A stretch of DNA of 64,000 nucleotides from Usnea hakonensis. Its lineage: Eukaryota > Ascomycota > Lecanoromycetes > Lecanorales > Parmeliaceae. Position 1 is the stretch's first letter. Each line of letters opens with the position of its first letter. Positions 35,158 to 46,539 of the stretch are shown piece after piece. The DNA is taken from positions 546,641-610,640 of the forward strand of contig BLJB01000064.1 of the NCBI GenBank assembly GCA_013423325.1, read 5' to 3'. Position numbers and translations under genes: made by a program. The notes under the pieces are model-generated. The model worked only from the letters and a program-made list of their open reading frames with translations. It was not told where the DNA came from and searched no databases.

Positions 35158-35667
35158 ATGGCTGCTCCCCACATCGGGTGTTCGCCGGCGAGTTTGAGGC
35201 ATAAAAAGGGCAGGACGGGACCCTGTTTAACTACAGAACGGGGCAACCCAACAATTTTATGAAATGCGCTGTTGGCCCAATGAAGGCCAAGTGCCCAGAT
35301 GTTTGTACATAAAGTGGCTGAAAATCATCAAAATCGTACATATGTTCAAGGCTGACCTATGCATATGTGAGAGAGTCAGCTGCACCTGCAACGGTTGTGA
35401 CCGGTGCATTATTTGATGCAATTTTTTATTGTTCTGATCTAACCGAAATCCTATAATCTCGGAACGCTGCAAGATGCTGCAAGCCGTAGCCCCGAGTGAA
35501 CATAGCGCTTGCTGGTATTGCAGTTTGCTTATAGTAGTAGAGTAAGCCTCACTCTGCGGATATAGCAATCATAGAAACCGATACCTTTCTGCCATTAATG
35601 TGAAGATTCCAGGACAACAAAGAATTTGTCGAAGGGAACATCACCCGAAAAAAGGCCATCCATCTCC
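35158..35667. other. Convergent 3' intergenic region
   Basis: Gap between the 3' ends of the RMD1-like and INO80F-type genes. Nothing notable. Confidence 0.35.
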
Positions 35668-36858
35668 TCAAGCATTGATGCTCGTAAATCCCCCAAGGGC
35701 ACCAGCGCCAGCAGCAGGCGGTGGTGGTGGGGGCGGTGGCAACTCTCTCTCCACTTCCCTCTCTTCGTAGCGTCCAACTCTGCCTCTCTGCTCGTAGCCA
35801 CGCTCACGCTCGTACCTCTCACGCTCCTCGTTCTCGTTCACGTTGTCCAGGTATGCTTGGTAGCGGCGCCTGTACCTGTCCTCGTACACACTTCTGTACT
35901 CCACCTTGGCCGGATCATCCCATGCAGTGCGCGCATGATGTAAGAGTTGATCCTGATCGCGGGCTGGGTATTCGTTGGGGCGAGCTTGCACATAGTTCTC
36001 AAGGAAGTCTTCGAATGCATTCATTGGAGGTGGAGCCGCACGTGGTAGGAGTTGTTGCTGCTGATGATCACGAGCAACGTTGGAAATGTAGGGGGATTGA
36101 TGGTGCTGGAAGTGCATGCCGGGATGACCATTTGTGGTTGGAGCTTGCTGGTACGAAGACTCGCGGAACGGATGATTACCTGGAGCATCGAAGGCGGAGG
36201 TTGGGTGGCCTTGCGATGGGGCAATAGGACGAGGGAATTGCGATCCAAGCATTGGTGGCGGTGAGCTGACGGGGCGGCGATGGCTGCGCTTGGAGCGGAG
36301 GGGCTTCTCGTTTGGCTGCGAAAGAACAGTCAGTGACCTGATCTCTTGGGCTGATGTGAGCTAACTAGCTGTCTAGCTGTGATATCATACAGTTGGTGGT
36401 CCTTCACTACTTCCTTCACTCTCTTCGTCGTAAGGCACGGGAAATCCGTCAATGCTACCACCATTCTTCTTTTGGCGCTTTGCCAATGCCTCAAGCAAAT
36501 AAGCGCGTTCGAGTCGCATCTTGCGGATGCCCTGGTGCAGACGGGCAATGCGGAGGCGTTTTGCGTCATTGTCTTCATCCACCTCAATCAGGCGGCGCTT
36601 GAGCTCGATGCATTTCTTCTTGTATGCTGCTTCAACGGAGGGGGGCAGAGGTGGTGGGACGTTTCCTGCGGCCACTGTTTGAGGTGCAACCGCGTTAGCT
36701 TCCTGGTTCGACAACAGCTCTTCACGCTGTATTCGCTCGATTATGGGATCGAACATGGCGTGCAGTCCATCTTGGAGCAGCTTGAGCTTTTCCCTGACGA
36801 ATGCTCGTCGTTCCATGTTGGATGGATCCATCGAAGTTGGCAAAGCATATGACTTCAA
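35668..36858 (-). CDS. INO80F-type coiled-coil protein, probable INO80 chromatin-remodelling subunit
   Basis: Two exons on the minus strand, 36858-36391 and 36315-35668, giving 371 residues. The intron is GTATGA with a CACTGAC branch and CGCAG. A long coiled coil covers about residues 80-135: AAYKKKCIELKRRL, then DNDAKRLRIARL and RKMRLERAYLLEALAKR. This spacing of Arg/Lys with LER-AYLLE is the signature of the INO80F/TFPT-like subunit. A basic stretch (KPLRSKRSHRR) follows the exon join, then a Gln/His/Pro-rich disordered tail with an Arg/Glu-rich run and a poly-Pro tract. An INO80-complex role is inferred from the coil only. The start may instead be the second ATG, at 36831, which gives MDPSNMERR. 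Confidence 0.65.
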
Positions 36859-37469
36859 GTGTAGTAAAGAGTGTATTTAGGGTCTCATCATCACAGCGTG
36901 ATGACCCCTTCGCGTCGAATACCCTCAGAGTAAAGCTGCAGAAAACTAGAAAAAACGCAGAAGACAACTTACTTGCAATGATCGTGTTCAATTCGTAAGG
37001 TCACGATTCTCTTCGTATGTGCTGTGAGATCCGGGTGAAAAGGCAAATGAGCTGCTGGAGAAGACCAACAGTGAGGAGATTTTAGCTAAGCGGGTATTTC
37101 GATAGTCATCTCGCTCTGCTTTGAGTGTTTGGATTAGATGTTAATGGAGCTTCTGAAGAGCTCCATACTTTACTTTAAAGTAACTTGGATGGACGAGATA
37201 GACGCGCGTTTATATATATACGCCATACCTAGAATAACTACATCTGCGTCGAAATACCAAAATCTTCCTTCTTGCGAATTATTTGCTTTGTTATGTTGGG
37301 GCCTAATGGATCGATCAGCCAATCAATGAACCAATATATTTGCCTCGTTACGGCAGATGTTCGTGACTTAAATACTTATCTGTATCTGACAAATGTGTCT
37401 TGTCATATGCGAAAATGTTCTGTTTGTCCTTCCAGAGCGCCTAAAGTAGAATCCTGTAAAACACATGAT
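36859..37469. other. Intergenic region
   Basis: The INO80F-type promoter side and the 3' side of the P5C reductase gene. AT-rich, with a TATATATA tract at about 37212. No gene is seen. Confidence 0.35.
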
Positions 37470-38574
37470 CTAGAACCTTGTCCCATTGACTCCCTGCACC
37501 CCCTTGCCCAATTGACTGGCCACTACCGTTGCCTCCCTGACGCCCCTAGCCACTGTCCCTCTAAGACTTCCCTCCTCCAGTACAAGCAATCCCCCAATAG
37601 TACACCCTCCAGGGGTACTGACCTTCTCCCTCACCATAGCCGGATGCTCGCCATTGAGCACCAGCCCAGCAGTCCCTCTCATCGTTTGAGCTGCCATTAA
37701 TTGTGCTTCTGCTCTGGGCAAGCCCATAGCTACAGCTCCATCTGCTATTGCCTCAAGCACTAGCGCGAAAAATGCTGGTCCGGAGCCACAGAGGGCTGTA
37801 CTAGCATCCATTAACGCCGGAGAGAGATGGACGACTCTCCCTATTCGAGTGAACATCCATGAGACCAACGCATCAAGAGACTGTGGAAGTGGAGGATTAG
37901 AAGTTGCGATAACGGTCATGGATTCGCGGACCAGAGAAGCTGTATTTGGCATAACCCGTACGATTCTACATCGGCCGTCCACCGCAGGATCCACTGGTAG
38001 TGTCTTGTTGCTGCTTGCACCATAGATAGTGTCTTCAATCTGATTGACAGGCACACCAGCAAGGATGCTGATCAGAAGTCTTCCTGCCAAGGCTTCTCGC
38101 ATACCGTCCTCTTGTAGCACGGTAGCGAGATTGTAAGGTTTGCAGGCAAGCAGCACAACATCTGCCTCTCGGACGCCCTTTAAATTCTCATTCTGTAGAA
38201 TCTTCAAGGCCGATGTCAGGTGTGAGAGCTCCGCATCGACTCTTTTTGCGGACGTAGGGCGGGTGACGCAGGCGATGAAGCGGGAGGGAGTACGAGAAGG
38301 CAGCTCCTCGGTTGGTGTAGTGGTGCCATTCGTTGTGCGCGCAGAGTTTTGATCAGACAAGGAAGAGAGTATGCCAGAAAGTATGGCGATACCGAGAGTA
38401 CCTTAAGGGAGATGTCAGCTCTGGTAGATTAACGAAAAAAGATCTGAATACATACGCACCGCATCCCAGGACTGTCAGAGTGCCTTCGCTACCCTTGTTC
38501 TCCCCAGGGCCTAGATGACCGTCGTTCTGGGTGTCGTTTGGCAACATTCCGATTTTTTTTGTTGCGTGCTCCAA
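37470..38574 (-). CDS. PRO3: Pyrroline-5-carboxylate reductase
   Basis: Two exons on the minus strand, 38574-38460 and 38401-37470, giving 348 residues. The intron uses GTGCGT, a GCTGAC branch and TTAAG; the join rebuilds the dinucleotide-binding motif VLGCGTLGIAIL. Further family marks are the A/VVLLACKP segment near 110, VMPNTA near 180, the catalytic and dimer region CGSGPAFF, and the C-terminal signature STPGGCTIGGL. The enzyme reduces pyrroline-5-carboxylate to proline with NAD(P)H, the last step of proline synthesis, in the cytosol. The length is normal for fungi with an N-terminal extension and a Thr/Ser-rich insert after the Rossmann loop. The start could be the second ATG, at 38547. 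Confidence 0.93.
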
Positions 38575-39035
38575 ATGAGATCGAAGTATCGGAAACAGGA
38601 ACTAAGTACTTGAAACTTTGTCGAGCAGTAAGCGCAAACGCGCTGTCGCTTTAAGCTTTCATCCTAACAACCAGCGGCGATCAATCCAACACAGCGTAAT
38701 CAAATATTTGGCGATAGATTCGGTATGAATTACTGCCAAAAAGCACCGTTTAATGGCATCAAGCTATCTCAAATGCATAGATGTTCAGGGTCTATTGCCC
38801 AAAGGTAGACATTGTTCAGTACTCGTACCATTATACAAGCACTACAAACAATGCTGATCTCAATGGGGTGCATTATTCGGTAGTGACTGTCTATGGTTTT
38901 TAGGGGCCGACGTGGTGAGACTACTTTACTTGATCCTCAACGTTCCTAGTCTACATCGAGCCAATCCGCCAAGCAGATTCCACACGCTCTGCAGATGCCT
39001 CTGGGTGCATGAAATGCAGCGCATAGGGATGTGAC
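38575..39035. other. Intergenic region
   Basis: Promoter side of the P5C reductase gene and 3' side of the phosphotransferase gene. No gene or repeat is seen. Confidence 0.35.
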
Positions 39036-40341
39036 TCATCTCGCTACCTTCGATGTATTCGCCGCCTCGTAAGTATTGGGTCCTTCCGCTTCTCCGATCC
39101 ATCTTTCATGGTACGCATCTATGATTTTGCAGTACTCGGCGAATATTCCTTCACTGTAGAGACTCATTGCCTCCGTCAAATCATTCCCTGCCTTATCCGC
39201 CAAGGCAGCGGACAGCAGTGGTGGTAAGCCTTTTTTCTTTTCCGCCTGTCGAATACAATTCACGTAATCCTCGCGGTCTTGAATTCTGATCTTGGTCTGT
39301 TCCGATACTGCTTCGCCGTTTTCGTTATAACACCACGCCGGAGCGAGTATTGCTGGCATCACACGCAGTGCTAGAGGGAAATCGTTGAATTCCCACGGAG
39401 CAGACCAAGCGTGTTCCCAATCAATAACTCCAAGCACCTTCCAATTATCATCGACAACGATATTATTGTGACCAAAATCATTGTGCATGAGGGGAAACGG
39501 GCCTTGGTTTCGAATAGGTATGGTCGCGGCAAGTTCTTTGACTCGGAGAGGGAAGCTGAGAATAGAGGTTTCGATCTTATCGCTCTTATCTCCGCAAGAT
39601 TCTCTGAGAGTGTCCATGTAAGGAAATTGCACTGTTTTCGCCCAAGCTTCCAAGTACTCAGTCACGGTGTCGAAGGGTCCGCCAATGCTGGGAAGGGGTC
39701 CCACATCGTAAGTTCCATCCGGAAGCCGAATGACGGAGCCAATCTTGGGCAGTGTTATCGTGGAAATTTCTGTCTGGCTGTCTCTTAGAGCTAAAATTGA
39801 TAAGGAGATATGAATAAATGCTTACTTGAAATTCTGACATAGCAGCAAAGAAAGTGGGTTTTTGTTGAGCTGGCACCTCTCTGAGATCGTTCAAATCCAT
39901 TGCACAATTGCCTGGTAAGCAATCCTGAAACATAATTGGTGCTCCAATGTGGTTGTCCGCGCTCGCAATGTAGCCGAATAAAGCAGGCACAGGTATACGA
40001 GCACGCTCTCTGACCAATTGAATGCAGTCAACCTCTCTTTGGAAGTACCGACATTGGGAATCTGCTTCGACTCCTGTCTTGGTGGATAACATTCGAAGCC
40101 TAGCAACCCAGCGTGAGCCATCCCCGAAATTCAAGATGCGGATCATATGGTTGCATCCCATCGTGATCTGCGGATCGAGTGTGCACATCTCCCCGTCGTG
40201 AAGCTCTGAAGCATATTGGCACACAGCAACCCAGTCAATGTTCTTGAAGAACGTTTGTCCTACTTGATGGTAGTAATTGCCTTCCGGGAATTTCAACAAT
40301 CCGCGCCATTTGTAACCTGTGTACTTTGGTTGATTTTCCAT
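39036..40341 (-). CDS. APH-like phosphotransferase (aminoglycoside/choline kinase fold)
   Basis: Two exons on the minus strand, 40341-39826 and 39773-39036, giving 417 residues. The 52-nt intron (GTAAGC...CCAG) joins FAAMSEFQ to TEIST in phase 0. The N-lobe contains WVARLRM and a conserved IQLVRERARIPVPALFGY segment. The catalytic loop is LMHNDFGHNN near residue 270, with the Brenner-type HxDxxxxN spacing. The metal-binding segment VIDWEHAW follows. This is the Pfam APH fold, expanded in filamentous fungi. Substrates of the fungal members are mostly unknown, so no function is assigned. A truncated relative lies at 27111-27584. No secretion or membrane signal is seen. Confidence 0.85.
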
Positions 40342-41278
40342 ATTGATGAAGGAATCAAACCAAGCTTTGCTAGGAAAGAAGAAGTGATGGGTAGGTCAGA
40401 TAAAATTTCTCTTGTATACCTTAGTGAGGGTATGGACTGCGCAATATTTATCATGGTCAAGCGCGCAGCTCGCCTTCTTGGCACCATCCGAAAAGGGGTC
40501 TCAATGGCAACGCGAGAACGGCTTTGCAGGAACTTTTGCGCGTCACTTCGGGATGCTCGAACAAAATGCCATGAGATTTGTTTGTCGCGGCCTTATTCTT
40601 TGCAAGTCCAAGCAATTGAAAGACAAATTAAATGTTTCAATTGGCTTCTCGACGCTTGATACGAAAATACTTTCCCCTCCAACCATCTCACCATGTCTTA
40701 GAATCAAGATAAGCATTGGCTCAAATCCTCACGTCGGTTCTAAGACCTCGATGTGGGAGAGATTTCTGTGTACGGAGAGGGCCGAACAGTGTTCGCCATC
40801 TCAGCCTTTCAAAAGTCACTCCTTAACTGCTGTGGACCCCGCACCGGCTTCCAAACGGAGTCCTGCAGGTTCAAACAGCCGGACAGCCATTTATCATTCA
40901 GCAACCCTTGTCTTAAAGCCTGTTAACGAGCTATTGGATGTCTCAGAAAGTCAATGACTCACATATAGGCCCACTCCATAACACATCTATATTGTTCTCA
41001 AGCGGGAAAATTAATGGTAAGAATGTGTCAAGCGAATTCGATGTCTAATTTCTCCACACCTATCTCAAATAGCTTCTTACTAGCCGAAGATGATGTTTGC
41101 GGTCTTGTATTTTCGGTCCCGAGAGCTGAGGTTTGGAAGGCCAATGTCTCTGCGCTCACTACCCCTCCTTCATTCACACTATGCCAAACCTCCCTATTAG
41201 GTGATACATGATGAGACATATCGCCGCTTTACGAGCTGCCGAATCATTGATCTACGAACAGCTAGTGGCCCGACGGTG
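40342..41278. other. Intergenic region
   Basis: Promoter region of the phosphotransferase gene on one side and of the small spliced gene on the other. Several open frames exist but none has gene-like composition. Confidence 0.35.
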
Positions 41279-41816
41279 ATGCGATTGAACACAGTCGCCT
41301 GCCACTTGCCAAATGCCCTAGTGTACACAAAACCCCATCTTTTTCCTTCTTCATTCTCATCTTCTTCCCATCACAGGCTCATACATCTTCACTACGTACG
41401 AAAAGCATTACACACATATATAATCTTCGGTGGAAAGCAAACGACATCTACGCATATCTGCTATCTCTACCTATCGCATCTCCAGGCTTGGTCCAATCCG
41501 TCATCTAGCTCTGTTCCTGGCCAAGCAATACCCCATACCCAGTAAGTCATGATACTGCCGCCAAAATGCTCAGTAACTAATGGTACGAATTAGGAACAAG
41601 CAACACAAGAGCGACGTCGCCCAACAAACCCAGACGAATAGCAAAAGGAACGTTCCAAAGGCTCATTCAATCGTAAGTCACGGTCACCTGCTGGCAATTT
41701 ATTTGATAGTCCTATTACTGAAATACAATTCTGTTCAGCATCATGACCGCCGTCAAAATCTTTCACGCGTCACTCGATCACGAAATGCTTCTTTTCCTTC
41801 CCTAAGAAGTCAATAA
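41279..41816 (+). CDS. Small spliced gene of unknown function
   Basis: Three exons, 41279-41541, 41594-41672 and 41739-41816, code for 139 residues. Intron 1 (52 nt) is GTAAGT with a TAACTAAT branch and TTAG. Intron 2 (66 nt) is GTAAGT with a TTACTGAA branch and TTCAG. Both joins keep one frame open to a stop, which is unlikely by chance. The N-terminal part is Ser/His-rich; the C-terminal part is basic and Gln/Asn-rich (QNKQHKSDVAQQTQTNSKR, then RVTRSRN). No family, signal peptide or domain is recognised. Intron 2 is a multiple of three without a stop, so retention would lengthen rather than break the protein. The first ATG is uncertain, and the transcript might be non-coding. Confidence 0.45.
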
Positions 41817-43374
41817 GAAAAACATATATACATATATCTTTATAACCCTTCGCGGACAAACAAGTCCAAGCAACCGTCGGCTCCTAAACCTCCATATTTA
41901 CCTGCCACTTATGGCAGTTGTAGCAAACCTTTTTGCAAGGGGAAGGGTGTCCATCGCGGAACACATTGCCCCTTGTGCAAACAGCTTCGTGCTGCGACCT
42001 AGGTGTCAGGTCGGAGATGCTCCGGATCCTTCTACATTGAAGAAGGGTGGACTCCGGAGAGAGGATGGCAGGTCGTGTTCATGGGGAACGTAATTTCATA
42101 CAGCATGCGAGAAGCGGTAGTAGGTCATGTTTACGAGGAGCTTGTTGTTGCATAGCGTGCTAGGAACGGTAGCAGGTGTTATTCACGAAGGGTTTGATTT
42201 TACATAGCATGCAACAAAGAAATCCAAACGAGTCATTCCACCCACACTCATTCCTTAAGAATCCACGATGAAGAACATTTCAACCCACGACAGTACTGCA
42301 GTCTTCCATTTTACAGTGACGCCATTATCTTTATTTCGGCTTTTGCCCTTGGGAATAGTTTGTGCAGCCAGATGATCGATGATGGAATACATCCACCGTT
42401 TTCACAATCTGACTGACCGCTCAGGCGCCTACTTACCATACACATATACTGCGTCACAGCGGTAGGTCACGTATCCCCACAAGCACGATGTCATCGCTAT
42501 GAATAAGACGGCTGGCCATGGGCTAATACCCCTGACCATGATGTATCATCCTATGGATGTTTATCTAGCGTATCTTGAATTTAGATTGGCACCGTTGAGA
42601 CGAGGGGGGGAGGAAGTGCTAATGGAGGCTGTAGTTGATGGATGGTTCGGAAGTTATTGTCTCGTGCTTGTACCCGCTTTGAAAGAATGTCTTGGAGGGC
42701 CGACATGTTCCTGTGTAAATTGACATATCTCTGAGGAGCTTATCGAATGGTGAATCGTGCTAGAGCCAAACCCAAAGCCGCAAATAGGACATATCTACAA
42801 ATTTGCGGTGAGATGGGCAAAGCCCAGTCCATTCGTATTTCGTATTCTTCAACATACGTCTTCACCACTCCTTCGCCCGATCGACATGCATCCATATCCT
42901 TCAGTAGTGAGAGAATAGAATGGTCGTAAAGTAAAGAAGTCTGTGATACCAACACCTATGAGAGGACTGGGGTCGAGGAGATTCGCCTTGAGATCCTTTT
43001 CAAACCCACTGATCTTGCATGAAAGCCTCCACAAACGCGATGAAGAAACGGGCAGTATTTGGGGAAGAGGGGGTGTAATATGGCTCCTGGGATGACTTTG
43101 ATTCCCTTCAAGCGTTCACGAATAAAATAGCAAGCTTGCATTGAGTATAGTGGCGCTCTGGCCGTCCTCGCGGGTATCTTAATAATTCGCTTTCCATGAT
43201 TGAAACACAATCCTCGTAGAATAGGACTTTGCTTGGTCCAGCCTTGCACGTATCCATCCTGGCAGTCACACCTCTCACTCAGAAGAGTCGACGCTGTCAA
43301 CCATGTAGGAAGACACTGACCCAATCCCCCTCCGACTCATCATCCTTCGACCCATCCTCCTTCAATCCATCCTC
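41817..43374. other. Intergenic region with a 52-bp tandem repeat
   Basis: No confident gene. The notable content is the 52-bp repeat at 42068-42219. Minus-strand frames at 42740-43324 lack gene-like features. Confidence 0.4.
42068..42219. repeat. 52-bp degenerate tandem repeat, nearly three copies
   Basis: Units start at 42068, 42120 and 42172, exactly 52 bases apart. Each has GYAGGT at its start and RCATGC or GCGTGC near base 37-40. The first two also share a GAA/GGAAGCGGTA-like end. Confidence 0.75.
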
Positions 43375-43471
43375 CTACAAGCCATCCTCCTCCAAGCCAT
43401 CCTCCTCCAAGCCATCCTCCTCCAAGCCATCCTCCTCCAAGCCATCCTCCTCCAAGCCATCCTCCTCGGAG
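43352..43471. repeat. 15-bp minisatellite, eight units
   Basis: Eight head-to-tail copies of CCATCCTCCTCCAAG start at 43352, 43367, 43382, 43397, 43412, 43427, 43442 and 43457. The central copies are identical; the outer ones carry substitutions. On the minus strand it codes (EEDGL)n in the gene at 43375-44318. Confidence 0.9.
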
Positions 43472-44318
43472 ACTTCCGACCCAAGCTCGGTTAGACCGTC
43501 GGAGCTGGCGTCAACTCGTTCTTGTTGTGACCTAGATGCCGAGTCTGGAATCACGTTAGTACCTGACTCAACAAGCATGTCGCTAGCAAACTAAAGGTAG
43601 CCATCAGAGGTCTCAAGAGGACTCTACAGAGAGACGAAGGAGGCTCTCTCAAATCACAAGACAAGAGAATCTCCCGGGAGAGGATGGAAAATCGCTGAGT
43701 ATCAATGCTCTTACCTTGATTGTCCTCGCCTTCTGTCTGTGCAACGTTGGCTGGCACCGGGTCACCAGGGTAGTCTCGGTCGGCATCGAGAGGTATTCCC
43801 AGAGAATATCGATGGGCAGCCCACAAGTCTTTGCCTTTCTGCAACTCTTTCCTCGTAAACACAACCGGTCTCCCTTGATTCCGCCTCTTTTCATCCCTCT
43901 TGACCTGCGCAAGCCTCGTCTTCAACACTTTGATGAGATTCGCACGATCTGCTTGACAGGCCTCGGAGACTATGAGGTCCCTTGATGGCTTGACATCTTT
44001 CTCCGCAACTCGTTTCGTAACGTAGTCGAGTAGAGTGTAAGGTGGCTTGTAGGAATTCGTTGCATCTGCAGTAATGGCTGCTGCAGAAACAGGTGGGTAA
44101 GGGCCATCCTGCTCGGATGTAGGTCGATTTGATTTGCGGACAGTGTGTCTGGGAGGCCTCTGCTTGTCCACGCCTCTATTGCGGCGTTCTGCGCTCCCCT
44201 TGACGCTATCTGCTTTAGAGCAGTGTGATTGAGATGGTGGAGGCATTTTCGGAATCTCCAGTGGTGAGGAGTTTGGGCTAATCGCGGTGAGGTGGGATAG
44301 CCTGGTATCAAAGGTCAT
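43375..44318 (-). CDS. Unknown protein with (EEDGL)n C-terminal repeat
   Basis: Two exons on the minus strand, 44318-43715 and 43544-43375, give 257 residues. The intron is GTAAGA with a perfect TACTAAC branch and CCAG, and the phase-1 join makes EDNQ-DSASR. The N-terminal part is Ser/Pro/Arg-rich. The middle has an ordered-looking helical section (LLDYVTKRVAEKDVKP, then LIKVLKTRLAQVKRDEKRR). The C-terminus is an acidic repeat of EEDGL coded by a 15-bp minisatellite. A single-base difference in one repeat unit (TTG-TAG) provides the stop, so array changes could alter the length of the tail. The start may instead be the ATG at 44246 (MPPPSQSH). The family is not recognised. Confidence 0.55.
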
Positions 44319-44757
44319 TAGGAATTTGGAGACTGAAATGTCTTTGTGTAGTAGAAGTAAGATGTGGCAATTCCGACAAATAAGATTGAAGCTGTGCCAA
44401 TACAGCGACACTGGCCAATGAAATAAAGGACCAATTTTTTAGATCTATAAGATGCTGTTCTCAAGATCACAGTGATTTTTGCAATACTATTCGTGTTATG
44501 ACAAAGCTTCACGAATAAAGAACATTCCGGAACCCTCGCATGATAGCAATGTGTTCTGCAAGATGTGCTTCTTGTCCGTGGAGCAGATCGACTATCACTG
44601 GAGAACTTACCAAAGGTGAAATTAATGAACGTGAATATTCATTGTCATGGTTGTTGTCTCTTTCGTGTATGTATATATATATATATATAGTCCTGAGATT
44701 GCCCTGGGCCTTGAGGTGATCGGCTTCGAGTATCCGAATTGGATCAAAATTCAAGCA
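44319..44757. other. Intergenic region
   Basis: This gap lies between the EEDGL-repeat gene and the P450 gene. It includes an AT dinucleotide run (TATATATATATATATA) near 44672-44690. No gene is seen. Confidence 0.4.
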
Positions 44758-46539
44758 TCAGATCTTTTTTCGTCGTACATAGCAAGGCAGGCCACCTTCC
44801 ATAGGCAAAGTCAGGCTATTCTGGCTTCGTCTCTCCTTTGGGGTTTCCCCAAGCGTAAGCTTTTTGTCATGTACTTCCTCGAAGTCGTACTTCCAGATCA
44901 GACTAGCAATAACATAGACAGCCAAAAGCTCCGCCATTTTCTTGCCAAGGCATGCTCTAGGACCTCCGTTGAAGACTGGAAATGCAAAAGCACTTATCGT
45001 TTTCAGACTCAATGGTTCGCCTTTGCCTTCAGCAATCAGCCACCGCTCAGGCCGGAACTCGTCGGCGTCGTCACCCCAAATATTTTTTGAGCGGCCCATT
45101 GCCCAAGTGACCCACAATACTACTGATCCTTTCGGGAGCCAGGTACCATCCGGGAAGGTCGATTCAGCTGTAGACTCTTTGAGTTCGACGGGCACTGGTG
45201 GATACATCCGTAAGCTTTCATTGAAGACAGCTGCTATATAGGGTAGGGATGGAGGCTGCACGGCATCGAAAGTCAAGGAAAGCTCGTTTCCAGCTTCAGG
45301 GAAGGCCGAGCGCAACTCTGACGATATCATCTTTCGTGCAACTGGATGGCGCATTAAGAGATAGAATGTCCAAGTCAGTGATTGTGCTGTTGTATCCCTT
45401 CCTAAAGCAAAAATGAGCGTCGATGCTACCAAACTCTAGAGCACACGCACCCGCAGACAGGTAGTTCATCGCTGCATCGGCTACAGTTTGATGATCATCG
45501 ATGTGGTCTAATAATAAATCAATCAGATTGGTTTTTGGAGGATTGTCCTTGATTGTGTCTCTGTTTCTTGAGCCATTCTTGGTCTGCCTCTTTCTGATTG
45601 CTGCAGAGACGATACTGTTACCGAAGCTCTTGACGTCAAAGACCGCTTTCCGAAAATGGACGCCGAAAACAGCTTCTTTGAGTTTCCAGAAAGGATTCTG
45701 AAATCGTTCTCCTGTTGCGCCAGAGGCGAAGTCGAAGGACTTGGAGAACGGCAAAGACGCTGGCGTGTCTGTCTAGGTGTATGTTCAGCTTGCTATTATT
45801 CATGCACACCTCACAGTGGTTCAATAGCGGTGGGTAAAGTCACGAACATCATAAGCCATTTTGCCCATCAAGCGTGTGGTAAGGTCCAAGAGCACGATCT
45901 GGAGATCTATGACGCTACCTTTTTTCGACGCATTATCCAGACATTCCTGGACGTCTACAAGGATAGGCGGCAGAACAACTTCAATAAAAGTCTTTAAATT
46001 GGCGTTACTGAAGAAGCGAAGTCCTGCTTTTCGTTGTACCTTCCACAGCTCCCCGTCAGCGTTGATGATCCCGTTCCCTTAAAGTCATCGTTAGCAAGAA
46101 CATGTCCAGTCAGTCCAAGAGATGTATTCTGCTTGTGATTAAGCAAATCACATACCGAACAGGTCCCAAGATCTGACTCGGAAAAAATCTCCCTTTACGA
46201 AGATGTCGTTATTTTTCAGGACATGCTCCACGTTTGCAGGATCGTTGATTACTATGCCTGGAGGTAGGGACGGGACAGATATCTCAAAAGTGTCGAACCC
46301 AATGAGTCTCTCGCACTGAACGAACCAATCAAGCAACTTATGCCTTGGTTGGAGGAACCAAATGCCATTGCCAGCCAAAGGCAGAGTTCCTGGAGGCCGT
46401 CTTGCCAATTAGAGACGAGAGGTTTGGATGTGAGGTGGACGTACGGTAGTCGCTTTCCGTTGCGTCTGATTGCCGACCGTTGACCTTGAAGAAACCATGA
46501 TGCGATGAGTACGACGAGGGAGGCGACCAAGGTGTACAT
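44758..46539 (-). CDS. Cytochrome P450 monooxygenase
   Basis: Five exons on the minus strand: 46539-46445, 46400-46156, 46077-45848, 45772-45451 and 45401-44758. All joins keep frame, giving 511 residues. The introns are 44-78 nt; the last one rebuilds the oxygen-binding helix motif AGRDTT. An N-terminal membrane anchor (MYTLVASLVVLIASWFL) places the enzyme in the ER. The K-helix ESLR motif near 360, FRPERW near 415, and the heme-binding FNGGPRACLG with the Cys ligand near 443 are all present, so the enzyme looks intact. The sequence style (RMYPPVPVE, WATWAMGR-like) resembles the fatty-acid and alkane hydroxylase side of the superfamily, but I cannot name the CYP family. Its start codon is 535 bp from, and divergent to, the type III PKS. 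Confidence 0.92.

Noticed and set aside
40412..40957. 181-codon plus-strand frame upstream of the phosphotransferase
   Set aside because: No domain, no supporting splice signals, and it covers the expected promoter region.
42740..43324. Minus-strand frames that could form a membrane or Cys-rich protein
   Set aside because: The start is not an ATG in one case, the two frames have no good splice join, and the composition is not gene-like.
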